A stretch of 64,000 nt of DNA from Microlunatus capsulatus (GTDB lineage: Bacteria; Actinomycetota; Actinomycetes; Propionibacteriales; Propionibacteriaceae): the NCBI RefSeq assembly GCF_017876495.1, contig NZ_JAGIOB010000001.1, positions 3,100,001-3,164,000 of the forward strand. Reading direction: 5' to 3'. The translations under genes and the position numbers were made by a program. Below, piece by piece: positions 24,240 through 33,211 of this stretch. The notes below the pieces were generated by a model. The model was not told where the DNA came from. It searched no databases and saw nothing but the letters and a program-made list of their open reading frames with translations. How positions within the stretch are numbered: the stretch's first letter is position 1; the number at the start of each line of letters is the position of its first letter.

Positions 24240-26009
24240 ATGACCCAACCCGACGCCCCCTACCGCGACCCGTCGCTGAGCCCCGAGCAGCGGGTCGAGG
24301 ACCTGCTGGGCCGGATGAGCCTGGAGGACAAGGCGGGGCTGCTGTTCCACGACATGGTGCTCATCGGCCCGGACGCGACGCTGGTCGGCGAGGACAACAT
24401 GATCGGCCGCCCCGCCACGGTCCGGGCGGTGCAGGAGCTGCGGATGACGCACTTCAACCTCCTCGGCTCGCCGCAGAGCGTGCGGGACCTCGTCGGCTGG
24501 TACAACCGGCTGCAGGAGGTGGCGGCCTCCACCGGGCTCGGCATCCCGGTCAGCCTCTCCACCGACCCGCGGCACGCCTTCACCGACAACGCCGGCACCG
24601 CGGCGCTCGCCGGCACCTTCTCGGCCTGGCCCGAGTCGCTGGGGTTCGCCGCCCTCCGCGACCCGGCGCTGGTGGAGCAGTTCGCCGACACCGCCCGGCA
24701 GGAGTACGTCGCCGGCGGGTTCCGGGTGGCGCTGCACCCGCAGGTCGACCTGGCCACCGAGTACCGGTGGGCGCGGATCGGGATGACGTTCGGCGAGGAC
24801 GCCGACCTCACCGCCGACCTCGTCCGTGCCTACGTGCGCGGCTTCCAGGGCGAGCGGCTGGGGCCGGACTCGGTGGCCACGATGACCAAGCACTTCCCGG
24901 GCGGCGGCCCGCAGCTGGACGGGGAGGACCCGCACTTCGCGTACGGCCGCGAGCAGGTCTACCCGGGTGGCCGGCAGGAGTACCACCTCGCCCCGTTCCG
25001 GGCGGCGCTGGAGGCGGGGACCTCGCAGGTCATGCCGTACTACGGGATGCCGGTCGGGACGGACTGGGAGGAGGTCGGGTTCGCCTTCAACCGGCCCGTG
25101 ATCACCGGCCTGCTGCGCCAGGAGCTGGGCTTCGACGGGATCGTCTGCACCGACTGGGGCCTGGTCACCGACTCGACCTTCGCCGGCGAGCCGATGCCCG
25201 CGCGGGCGTGGGGGATCGAGGAGCTGAGCCCGGCCGAGCGGGTGGCGCGGGCCCTGGAGGCCGGCGTCGACCAGTTCGGCGGCGAGAGCTGCCCCGAGCT
25301 GGTCGTCCAGCTGGTCCGCTCCGGCGTCGTCGGCGAGGACCGGCTGGACGTCTCGGTGCGTCGGCTGCTGCGCGAGAAGTTCGTCCTCGGCCTCTTCGAC
25401 GCCGACCCGCTCGACGTCGAGCACGCCCTGGCCACCATCGGCCGGGAGGACTTCGTCGCGGCCGGCGCGGCTGCGCAGCGGGCCTCGATCACCCGGCTCA
25501 CCGCCGCGGTCGACGGCTTGGCCGCCCTGCCGCTGGCCGAGGGGCTGGCCGTCTACGTCGAGGGCTTCCGCTCCGAGGCGGCCGCCCGGCTCGGCCGGTT
25601 GGTGGACGACCCGGCCGACGCCGACGTCGCCGTCCTCCGCCTCGCCGCGCCCTTCGAGCCGCGGCCCGGCCGCTTCGAGTCGATGTTCCACGCCGGCTCG
25701 CTGGCCTTCGCCCCCGCGGAGCGGGACCGGCTGCTCGCCGTCTGCGCGGCCGTTCCCACCGTCGTCGACCTCTACCTCGACCGCCCGGCCGTCGTGCCCG
25801 AGCTGGCGGGCGCCGCCGCGGCGCTGCTGGTCGACTACGGCGCCTCCGACGACGCCCTGGTCGACGTCCTGCTGGGCCGGGCGCAGGCCCGGGGCCGGCT
25901 GCCGTTCGACCTCCCGTCGTCGGTCGAGGCCGTCGAGGCCAGCCGCAGCGACGTCCCCTTCGACACCGCCGACCCGCTCTTCCGCTTCGGCGACGGCCTG
26001 CAGGCCTGA
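24240..26009 (+). CDS. Glycoside hydrolase family 3 enzyme (beta-glucosidase or beta-xylosidase type)
   Basis: 589 residues. The GH3 barrel runs to about residue 390, with KHFPGGG (217-223) and the nucleophile Asp305 in FDGIVCTDWG; a second alpha/beta sandwich domain follows. There is no signal peptide, so it acts on intracellular or imported oligosaccharides. The specificity (beta-glucosidase, xylosidase or N-acetylglucosaminidase) is not settled; the absence of the NagZ-type KH(F/I)PG..D-H dyad pattern favours glucosidase or xylosidase. The GAAGGAGT before ATG is a good ribosome binding site. Confidence 0.88.
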   Translation: MTQPDAPYRDPSLSPEQRVEDLLGRMSLEDKAGLLFHDMVLIGPDATLVGEDNMIGRPATVRAVQELRMTHFNLLGSPQSVRDLVGWYNRLQEVAASTGLGIPVSLSTDPRHAFTDNAGTAALAGTFSAWPESLGFAALRDPALVEQFADTARQEYVAGGFRVALHPQVDLATEYRWARIGMTFGEDADLTADLVRAYVRGFQGERLGPDSVATMTKHFPGGGPQLDGEDPHFAYGREQVYPGGRQEYHLAPFRAALEAGTSQVMPYYGMPVGTDWEEVGFAFNRPVITGLLRQELGFDGIVCTDWGLVTDSTFAGEPMPARAWGIEELSPAERVARALEAGVDQFGGESCPELVVQLVRSGVVGEDRLDVSVRRLLREKFVLGLFDADPLDVEHALATIGREDFVAAGAAAQRASITRLTAAVDGLAALPLAEGLAVYVEGFRSEAAARLGRLVDDPADADVAVLRLAAPFEPRPGRFESMFHAGSLAFAPAERDRLLAVCAAVPTVVDLYLDRPAVVPELAGAAAALLVDYGASDDALVDVLLGRAQARGRLPFDLPSSVEAVEASRSDVPFDTADPLFRFGDGLQA

Positions 26010-26011
26010 CT

Positions 26012-26051
26012 GTGTGAGTTGGCGAGGTGTCATCACCTCGCCAACTCACAC
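26012..26051. repeat. Long perfect hairpin, left of the DUF559-like gene
   Basis: TGTGAGTTGGCGAGGTG (26013-26029), loop TCAT, then CACCTCGCCAACTCACA (26034-26050), extended by one G-C pair. It lies right after the GH3 gene. A near-identical hairpin follows the next gene (27114-27153). Confidence 0.85.
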
Positions 26052-26060
26052 GGTCGTCGC

Positions 26061-26076
26061 TGTGCACCGGTGCACA
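26061..26076. promoter_or_regulatory. Perfect 16-bp palindrome TGTGCACCGGTGCACA
   Basis: Perfect inverted repeat in front of the DUF559-like gene. Its 12-bp core TGCACCGGTGCA also occurs at 48197-48208 at the start of the Fn3 gene. Possibly a regulator site; the cognate protein is unknown. Confidence 0.5.
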
Positions 26077-26156
26077 GGCTGGGAGAGGGCCCCGAGGGCG
26101 GTGCACAGAGGGCTGAGACGGCGACGCGCCGGCGTCCGGGTGCGGAGGATCCGGCC

Positions 26157-27119
26157 GTGCGCGCACGACAGGAACCCGATGCCCGCCTGCTCTCGCTCGC
26201 GGAGGCGCAGGACGGGGTGCTGACCCTGGGCCAGGCCGCTGACCTCGGCGTCGGCCCCTGGGCCGTCCGGCGGCTGGCGGAGGCGCAGTGGCAGCGGCTG
26301 GCCCCCGGCGTCTTCTACCTCGGCCTCGGCGCACCGCCCTGGCGGGCGCAGGCGTGGGCCGGCCTGCTGGTCGGCGGTCCGCACGCCCGGCTGGCCGGGG
26401 AGGCGGCCGCCCACCTGCACGGGCTGCTGGCCGAACCGCCGGCGACCGTCGAGGTGCTCGTCCCGTTCGACCGTCAGGTCCGGGACCGCTGGCCGTGGAC
26501 GTTCCGTCGGGAGCGACCGGGTGTGCGCGAGCAGCGCTCGGTGGGCGTGCTCTCGCGGACCACCGTCGAGGACACGGTGCTGGACCTCGTCGACCGGGCG
26601 ACGAGCGCCCGGGAGGTGCAGGGCCTGGTCGCCTCGGCCGTCCAGCAGAGGCGGACGACGGTGGTGCGGCTGCGCCGGGCGGCGGCCGGCCGTGCCCGGC
26701 TCCGGCACCGCCGCCTGGTCGAGGCCCTCCTCGACGACGTGGCCGACGGGGCGGAGACGCCGCTGGAGATCGCCTACCTGCACCAGGTCGAACGGGCGCA
26801 CGGCCTGCCGCGCGGCGTCCGGCAGCACCGCGCCGGTCACTCCGGCGCCGTCCGGGACGTGCTCTACGAGGAGTTCGCCGTCGTCGTCGAGCTGGACGGC
26901 CGCCTGGGCCACGAGGGAGCCGGGCGCTTCCGCGACCTGGACCGCGACAACGCGGCGACGGTCGCGGGCGAGCTCACGCTGCGCTACGGCTGGCACGACG
27001 TCGCTGACCGCTCCTGCGCCGTGGCGGCCCAGCTGGGGGTGGTCCTCGCGCGGCGGGGCTGGGACGACGAGCCCCGGCGCTGCCACCGCTGCCGACGGGT
27101 CGTCGGGATGATCGTGTGA
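26157..27119 (+). CDS. DUF559/Vsr-like domain protein (AbiEi-type antitoxin annotation in relatives)
   Basis: 320 residues. The N-terminal third (LSLAEAQDGVLTLGQAADLGVGPWAVRRLAEAQWQRLAPGVFYL) is the winged-helix domain that in databases is often labelled AbiEi antitoxin N-terminus. The C-terminal third (EEFAVVVELDGRLGHEGAGRFRDLDRDNAATVAGELTLRYGWHDVADRSC) is the DUF559 endonuclease-like fold. No AbiEii toxin lies beside it, so a toxin-antitoxin role is not supported. Such genes are abundant in actinobacterial genomes. The gene is bracketed by two hairpins of nearly the same sequence. GTG 26157 follows GGAGG by 9 bases. Confidence 0.75.
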   Translation: MRARQEPDARLLSLAEAQDGVLTLGQAADLGVGPWAVRRLAEAQWQRLAPGVFYLGLGAPPWRAQAWAGLLVGGPHARLAGEAAAHLHGLLAEPPATVEVLVPFDRQVRDRWPWTFRRERPGVREQRSVGVLSRTTVEDTVLDLVDRATSAREVQGLVASAVQQRRTTVVRLRRAAAGRARLRHRRLVEALLDDVADGAETPLEIAYLHQVERAHGLPRGVRQHRAGHSGAVRDVLYEEFAVVVELDGRLGHEGAGRFRDLDRDNAATVAGELTLRYGWHDVADRSCAVAAQLGVVLARRGWDDEPRRCHRCRRVVGMIV

Positions 27120-27153
27120 GCTGACGCGGTGTCATCACCTCGTCAGCTCACAC
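27114..27153. repeat. Second long hairpin, overlapping the stop of the DUF559-like gene
   Basis: GTGTGAGCTGACGCGGTG (27114-27131), loop TCAT, CACCTCGTCAGCTCACAC (27136-27153), 18-bp arms with one mismatch. The gene's TGA is the fourth to sixth base of the left arm. Same loop and same ends as the hairpin at 26012. Confidence 0.85.
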
Positions 27154-27186
27154 AGTCCGTCGTCGAGAGTCGGAGGGGGAGGGGTG

Positions 27187-27213
27187 TTTGCACTCGGTAG
27201 GGGAGAGTGCTAA
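27187..27213 (+). promoter_or_regulatory. CIRCE element 1 (HrcA operator)
   Basis: TTTGCACTC-N9-GAGTGCTAA matches the CIRCE consensus TTAGCACTC-N9-GAGTGCTAA with a single deviation. Confidence 0.92.
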
Positions 27214-27220
27214 ACATTGG

Positions 27221-27247
27221 TTAGCACTCTCCTAGCGTGAGTGCCAC
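27221..27247 (+). promoter_or_regulatory. CIRCE element 2 (HrcA operator)
   Basis: TTAGCACTC-N9-GAGTGCCAC matches CIRCE with two deviations at the end of the right half, 7 bases after element 1. Confidence 0.88.
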
Positions 27248-27316
27248 CTCTCTGAGCGTGTGAGGCCTCTCCGGGGGTCGTCCGTCGCGGGCACCTGCTC
27301 AGGGACCGACAACTAG

Positions 27317-29002
<1,686 letters not shown>

Positions 29003-29038
29003 GTCCAGCCCCACCCAGCACCACAGCACGACAGACCG

Positions 29039-29068
29039 GGAGGCGGTCCCCTGCGGGGGGCCGCCTCT
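29039..29068 (+). terminator. GC-rich hairpin after groEL, probable terminator
   Basis: The arms GGAGGCGG.CCCC and GGGGGCCGCCTC fold into a strong stem around TGC at about 29039-29068, 40 bases after the groEL stop. There is no T-run, as is usual in these genomes. Confidence 0.55.
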
Positions 29069-29115
29069 CGGCGTTCCCGGGCCCGTCGCGCCGGTGCCCG
29101 GCGCGCGCGGACCGC

Positions 29116-29121
29116 TAGGGT
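29116..29121 (+). promoter_or_regulatory. -10 box of a leaderless promoter (M19 dipeptidase)
   Basis: TAGGGT ends 7 bases before GTG 29129; no ribosome binding site is possible in that gap. Confidence 0.5.
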
Positions 29122-29128
29122 CGGGCAC

Positions 29129-30301
29129 GTGAGCGCACTGCGTGTGGTGGACGGGCACAACGACCTGCCGTGGGCGATGCGGGGGGTGGGCTACGACTTC
29201 GACGCCGTCGACATCGCGCGGTCCCAGCCGCAGCTGCACACCGACCTGCCGCGGCTGCGGGCCGGCGCGCTCGGCGCCCAGTTCTGGTCGGTGTTCGTGC
29301 CCTGCTCGCTGCGCGGCGACGCCGCCGTCACCGCCACGCTGGAGCAGGTCGACGCCGTCTACGACATGGTGCAGCGCTACGTCTCCGACCTGGCCCTGGT
29401 GACCAGCGCCGACGGCCTGGAGGCCACGCTGGCCGACCCGTACCTCATCGGCAGCCTGATGGGCGCCGAGGGCGGGCACTCGATCAACAACTCCCTCGGG
29501 GCGCTGCGCACCCTCTACCGGCTGGGCGTGCGCTACCTGACGCTGACCCACAACGAGAACACCGACTGGGCCGACTCGGCCACCGACGAGCCCCGGCACG
29601 GCGGGCTGACCGCCTTCGGCCGGGAGGTGGTGGCCGAGATGAACCGGATGGGCATGCTCGTCGACCTCAGCCACGTCGCGGCGACGACCATGCGCCACGC
29701 CATCGAGGCCAGCGAGGCGCCGGTCATCTTCAGCCACTCCTCGGCCCGCGCCGTCTGCGACCACCCGCGCAACGTGCCCGACGACGTGCTGGCCTCCCTC
29801 GCGGCCAACGGCGGCACCTGCATGGTGACGTTCGTGCCCACCTTCGTCAGCCCCGACGTCCGGGCCTGGGCCCTGGAGGCCGAGCAGCAGGCCCGGGCCG
29901 AGGGCCTCGACCCGCGCGACCTGAGCGCGATGGACGGCTTCTGGGCCCGCTACGCCGTGCCCCGGCCGCGCTCGACGCTGGCCGACGTCGTCGCCCACCT
30001 CGAGCACGTGCGCGAGGTCGCCGGCGTCGACCACGTCGGCCTGGGCGGGGACTACGACGGCGTCGGCGTGCTGCCCGAGGGCCTGGAGGACGTCTCGTGC
30101 TACCCGGCGCTGCTGGACGCCCTGCGCGCGCAGTCGTGGTCGGAGGAGGACCTGACCAAGCTGGCCTCGGCGAACATCGTCCGCACCTTCCACGACGCGG
30201 AGGCCGTCTCCTACCGGCTGCGCGACCAGCGGATGCCCTCGATCGCCACGATCGGCGCCCTGGACGGCGGCGGGTCCGAGGGGGCGGGGAGCGCCGCGTG
30301 A
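29129..30301 (+). CDS. Membrane-dipeptidase-like enzyme (peptidase M19)
   Basis: 390 residues. DGHNDLPW (8-15) supplies the first zinc His and Asp, EGGHSI the bridging Glu, DLSHVA and IFSHSSAR the further His ligands, and GGDYDG the last Asp: a full M19 amidohydrolase site. Eukaryotic relatives cleave dipeptides; bacterial ones also act on D-amino-acid dipeptides. No signal peptide is present, so it acts in the cytoplasm. It is followed with a GTGA overlap by cutC and then by a DUF4031 gene, giving a three-gene operon. Confidence 0.93.
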   Translation: MSALRVVDGHNDLPWAMRGVGYDFDAVDIARSQPQLHTDLPRLRAGALGAQFWSVFVPCSLRGDAAVTATLEQVDAVYDMVQRYVSDLALVTSADGLEATLADPYLIGSLMGAEGGHSINNSLGALRTLYRLGVRYLTLTHNENTDWADSATDEPRHGGLTAFGREVVAEMNRMGMLVDLSHVAATTMRHAIEASEAPVIFSHSSARAVCDHPRNVPDDVLASLAANGGTCMVTFVPTFVSPDVRAWALEAEQQARAEGLDPRDLSAMDGFWARYAVPRPRSTLADVVAHLEHVREVAGVDHVGLGGDYDGVGVLPEGLEDVSCYPALLDALRAQSWSEEDLTKLASANIVRTFHDAEAVSYRLRDQRMPSIATIGALDGGGSEGAGSAA

Positions 30302-31056
30302 GCGGCCTCCTGGAGGTCATCGCCCGGCACGCCGCCGACGCCGAGCGCGCCGAGGCGGGCGGCGCCGACCGCATCGAGCTGGTCGGCACGATGGAGCACG
30401 ACGGTCTCTCCCCGGAGCCCCGGCTCGTCGAGCAGGTGCGCGCCGCCACGAGCCTGCCGGTCCGGGCGATGCTGCGGCTGCGCGAGGGCTTCGGCACCGA
30501 CGGCGGCGAGGTCGCCCACCTCAAGGGCCTGGTCTCGGCCTACCAGGCGGCCGGCGCCGACGGGCTGGTGCTCGGCTTCCTGAACGCCCACACCGAGGTC
30601 GACGTCGAGGTGGTCACCGAGGTCGTCGCCGACGCCCGGCCGGGCTGGACCTTCCACCGCGCCGTCGACTCCTGCATCTCCACCGACCGCGCCTGGCGGG
30701 AGCTCCGGCACCTGCCCGGCCTGGACCAGGTGCTGACGGCCGGCTCCGCCCGCGGGGTCAGCGAGGGCCTCGACGAGCTGGTCGCCCGGGCCCGCTCCGA
30801 CGCCTTCGCCCGCGCGACGATCATGGCCGGCGGCGGCCTGCTGCCCGAGCACGTGCCCTGGCTGGTGCGGGCCGGCGTCCGCGCCTTCCACATCGGCTCC
30901 TCGGCCCGCCCGCTGGGCTCGTGGAAGGCCTACGTCGACCCCGACCTGGTGCGGACCTGGCGCAGCCTGCTGGACGAGCAGGTGGCCGACGCCGACGCGT
31001 CGCTGCCACCCGCCGCGGCCCCGCCCGCCGAGCCCGCCGCCCCCGCCGGCGCGTGA
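30298..31056 (+). CDS. cutC: CutC family protein
   Basis: 252 residues. The N-terminal [44 protein letters not shown] and the FHRAVDSC and [27 protein letters not shown] segments are the CutC TIM-barrel signature. CutC was named for copper homeostasis but its enzymatic role is unsettled, and nothing here ties it to the copper cluster at 59.8-63.8 kb. The last 30 residues are an Ala/Pro tail. GTGA overlaps on both sides show tight coupling with the neighbours. Confidence 0.93.
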   Translation: MSGLLEVIARHAADAERAEAGGADRIELVGTMEHDGLSPEPRLVEQVRAATSLPVRAMLRLREGFGTDGGEVAHLKGLVSAYQAAGADGLVLGFLNAHTEVDVEVVTEVVADARPGWTFHRAVDSCISTDRAWRELRHLPGLDQVLTAGSARGVSEGLDELVARARSDAFARATIMAGGGLLPEHVPWLVRAGVRAFHIGSSARPLGSWKAYVDPDLVRTWRSLLDEQVADADASLPPAAAPPAEPAAPAGA

Positions 31057-31325
31057 CCGTCCTCATCGACGCCCCCACCTGGCCCGGCCACGGCCGGCTC
31101 TGGTCCCACCTGGCCAGCGACACCTCGTTCGAGGAGCTGCACGCCTTCGCGGCCGGCATCGGCCTGCCGCGGCGCGCCTTCGAGCGCGACCACTACGACG
31201 TCATCGCCGAGCGCTTCGACGACGCCGTCGCGGCCGGGGCGGTGCTGGTGCCCTCGCGGGAGATCGTCGCCCGGCTGCACGCCGCCGGGCTGCGCCGCCG
31301 CAAGGTCTCCCGGCTGGCCCGCTGA
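31053..31325 (+). CDS. DUF4031 domain-containing protein
   Basis: 90 residues covering the whole DUF4031 pattern: VLIDAPTWPGHGRLWSHLASDTSFEELHAFAAGIGLPRRAFERDHYDVIAERFDDAVAAGAVLVPSREIVARLHAAGLRRRK. It is a small actinobacterial and proteobacterial protein of unknown function, often encoded beside hydrolases. The GTG overlaps the cutC stop, so translation is coupled. There is no evidence of a metal or nucleotide site beyond conserved His and Asp residues (DAPTWPGHG, DHYD). Confidence 0.9.
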   Translation: MTVLIDAPTWPGHGRLWSHLASDTSFEELHAFAAGIGLPRRAFERDHYDVIAERFDDAVAAGAVLVPSREIVARLHAAGLRRRKVSRLAR

Positions 31326-31411
31326 GCCGTCGCTGTTCGCCCTCGGACGAAGGGCTCGCCCCGGGCGGGTGCGGCGGGCAGGATGGGCCCCGACCCGAGA
31401 AGGAGGTCTCC

Positions 31412-31510
31412 GTGCCGTCGTGCGCGACCCTCGTCACCCTCCCGCTGACAGCGCCGCCCGCGGACCCCCACCACCCGACCGCTGACCCCGTCCCTGGAGG
31501 ACCGGCATGA
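31412..31510 (+). CDS. Short upstream ORF (32 codons) coupled to the receiver-flavoprotein gene
   Basis: GTG 31412 follows AGAAGGAGG, the strongest ribosome binding site of this region, by 6 bases. The 32-codon frame (start PSCATLVTLPLTAPPADPH, end PVPGGPA) closes with TGA at 31508-31510, overlapping the ATG of the next gene (31507) as ATGA. It is Pro-rich, with one Cys and two adjacent His. No homologue is recognised. It may be a translated leader that couples or modulates expression of the downstream enzyme. It could also be chance, but the ribosome binding site and exact stop-start overlap argue for translation. Confidence 0.5.
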   Translation: MPSCATLVTLPLTAPPADPHHPTADPVPGGPA

Positions 31511-33201
31511 CCGCCGACCGCCCCGAGGGGGAGCCGCGCGAGCGGGTCGCCCGGCCCATCCTGCTGACCGTCGACGACGACCCCACCGTCTCCCGGGCCG
31601 TGGCCCGCGACCTGCGCCGCCAGTACGGCGCGGACTACCGGGTGATGCGCGCCGACTCCGGCTCCGAGGCCCTCGAGCTGATCCGCGAGGTCGTCCTGCG
31701 CGGCGAGCAGGTGGCCGTCATCCTGGCCGACTACCGGATGCCCCGGATGAACGGCGTCGAGTTCCTGGAGCAGGCCATGGACCTGGTCCCGCAGGCCCGC
31801 CGGGCGCTGCTGACGGCCTACGCCGACACCGAGGCCGCGATCGCCGCCATCAACGTCGTCGACGTCGACCACTACCTGCTCAAGCCGTGGGAGCCGCCGG
31901 AGGAGAAGTTCTACCCGGTCGTCGACGAGCTGCTGGCCTCCTGGCTGCGCGAGGGCCGGCCGGCCGCGCACCGGACCAAGATCCTCGGCCACCCCTGGAA
32001 CCCGGCGTCCTACGAGGTGCGCGACTTCCTGGCCCGCAACCTCGTGCCCTACACCTGGTACCACGTCGACGACGCCGACGGCCGGCGGCTGCTGGCCGCC
32101 GCGGGCGCCGAGGCCAGCCAGGCCCCCGTCGTCATCACCACCGACGGCCGCGCCCTGGTCCAGCCGAGCCTGCAGGAGCTCGCCGGGGCCGTCGGCCTCA
32201 GCACCACCCCGCAGGCCGAGCTCTACGACGTCGTCATCGTCGGTGCCGGACCGGCCGGCCTGGGCGCCGCCGTCTACGCCGCCTCCGAGGGGCTCAAGTC
32301 GGTGATGGTCGAGCGCGAGGCCGCGGGCGGCCAGGCGGGGCAGAGCTCGCGGATCGAGAACTACCTCGGCTTCCCCGACGGCGTGGCCGGCGGCCAGCTG
32401 ACCGACCGGGCCCGCCGTCAGGCGCTCCGCTTCGGCGCCGAGCTCATCACCGCGCGCACCGTCACCGGGCTGGAGGTCAAGGGTCCCGCCCGCCAGGTCA
32501 CCTTCGACGACGGCAGCTCGGTCCTGGCCCACGCCGTGGTGCTGGCGACGGGCGTCAGCTACCGCCACCTCGACGCCCCCGGAGCTGACGACCTGGTGGG
32601 CCGCGGCGTCTACTACGGCTCGGCCTCCACCGAGGCGCCGGCTTGCGCCGGGGACCACGTCATCGTCGTCGGCGGCGCCAACTCCGCGGGCCAGGCGGCC
32701 GTCTTCTTCTCCCGGCACGCCGCGAAGGTGACGATCGCCGTCCGGGGTGACGGCCTGGAGCGCTCGATGTCCAGCTACCTCATCGACCAGATCGCGGCGA
32801 TCGACACCATCGAGGTGCGCACCTGCACCACCGTCGCCCGCTGCGACGGGGAGGACCGGCTGCAGCAGGTGACGCTGCGGCACGTCGACGGCAGCGAGGA
32901 GGTCGTCGACGCGGGCCACCTGTTCGTCTTCATCGGCGCGGCCCCGCTGACCGGCTGGCTGCCGCCCGAGGTCGTCCGCGACCCCAGCGGCTTCGTCGTC
33001 ACCGGCCTGGAGCTGCTGCGCGGCGACGCCCCGCCGCCCAGCTGGGACCTGCCCCGCGACCCCTACCTGCTGGAGTCGAGCATCCCCGGCGTCTTCGTCG
33101 CCGGCGACGTGCGCGCGCAGTCGGTCAAGCGGGTCGCGTCCGCCGTCGGGGAGGGTGCGCTGGCCGTCACCCTCGTCCACCGCTACCTGGCCGAGCAGTA
33201 G
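31507..33201 (+). CDS. Receiver-domain / thioredoxin-reductase-like flavoprotein fusion
   Basis: 564 residues. Residues 15-130 are a response-regulator receiver (Asp75 in ILADYRMP, Thr103, Lys126). About 155-235 look like a glutaredoxin/thioredoxin-like domain (SYEVRDFLARNLVPYTWYHVD). 240-560 form an FAD/NAD(P)H oxidoreductase of thioredoxin-reductase type (GAGPAG 246-251; GGANSAGQAA; FVAGDVRAQ). The CxxC disulfide of true thioredoxin reductase is replaced by EAPACAGDH, so electrons must go elsewhere. It is co-transcribed with a cyclic-nucleotide-domain histidine kinase 10 bases downstream, so phosphorylation may control an enzyme rather than a promoter. Confidence 0.93.
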   Translation: MTADRPEGEPRERVARPILLTVDDDPTVSRAVARDLRRQYGADYRVMRADSGSEALELIREVVLRGEQVAVILADYRMPRMNGVEFLEQAMDLVPQARRALLTAYADTEAAIAAINVVDVDHYLLKPWEPPEEKFYPVVDELLASWLREGRPAAHRTKILGHPWNPASYEVRDFLARNLVPYTWYHVDDADGRRLLAAAGAEASQAPVVITTDGRALVQPSLQELAGAVGLSTTPQAELYDVVIVGAGPAGLGAAVYAASEGLKSVMVEREAAGGQAGQSSRIENYLGFPDGVAGGQLTDRARRQALRFGAELITARTVTGLEVKGPARQVTFDDGSSVLAHAVVLATGVSYRHLDAPGADDLVGRGVYYGSASTEAPACAGDHVIVVGGANSAGQAAVFFSRHAAKVTIAVRGDGLERSMSSYLIDQIAAIDTIEVRTCTTVARCDGEDRLQQVTLRHVDGSEEVVDAGHLFVFIGAAPLTGWLPPEVVRDPSGFVVTGLELLRGDAPPPSWDLPRDPYLLESSIPGVFVAGDVRAQSVKRVASAVGEGALAVTLVHRYLAEQ

Positions 33202-33211
33202 GGAGACCCCG

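Noticed and set aside
26157..27119. AbiE-type toxin-antitoxin or abortive-infection system
   Set aside because: Only the AbiEi-like N-terminal domain is present, fused to a DUF559 fold; no AbiEii nucleotidyltransferase gene is adjacent.
30298..31056. CutC as part of the copper system
   Set aside because: It is 29 kb from the copC/ycnI/copD operon and in a dipeptidase operon; the copper role of CutC itself is doubtful.
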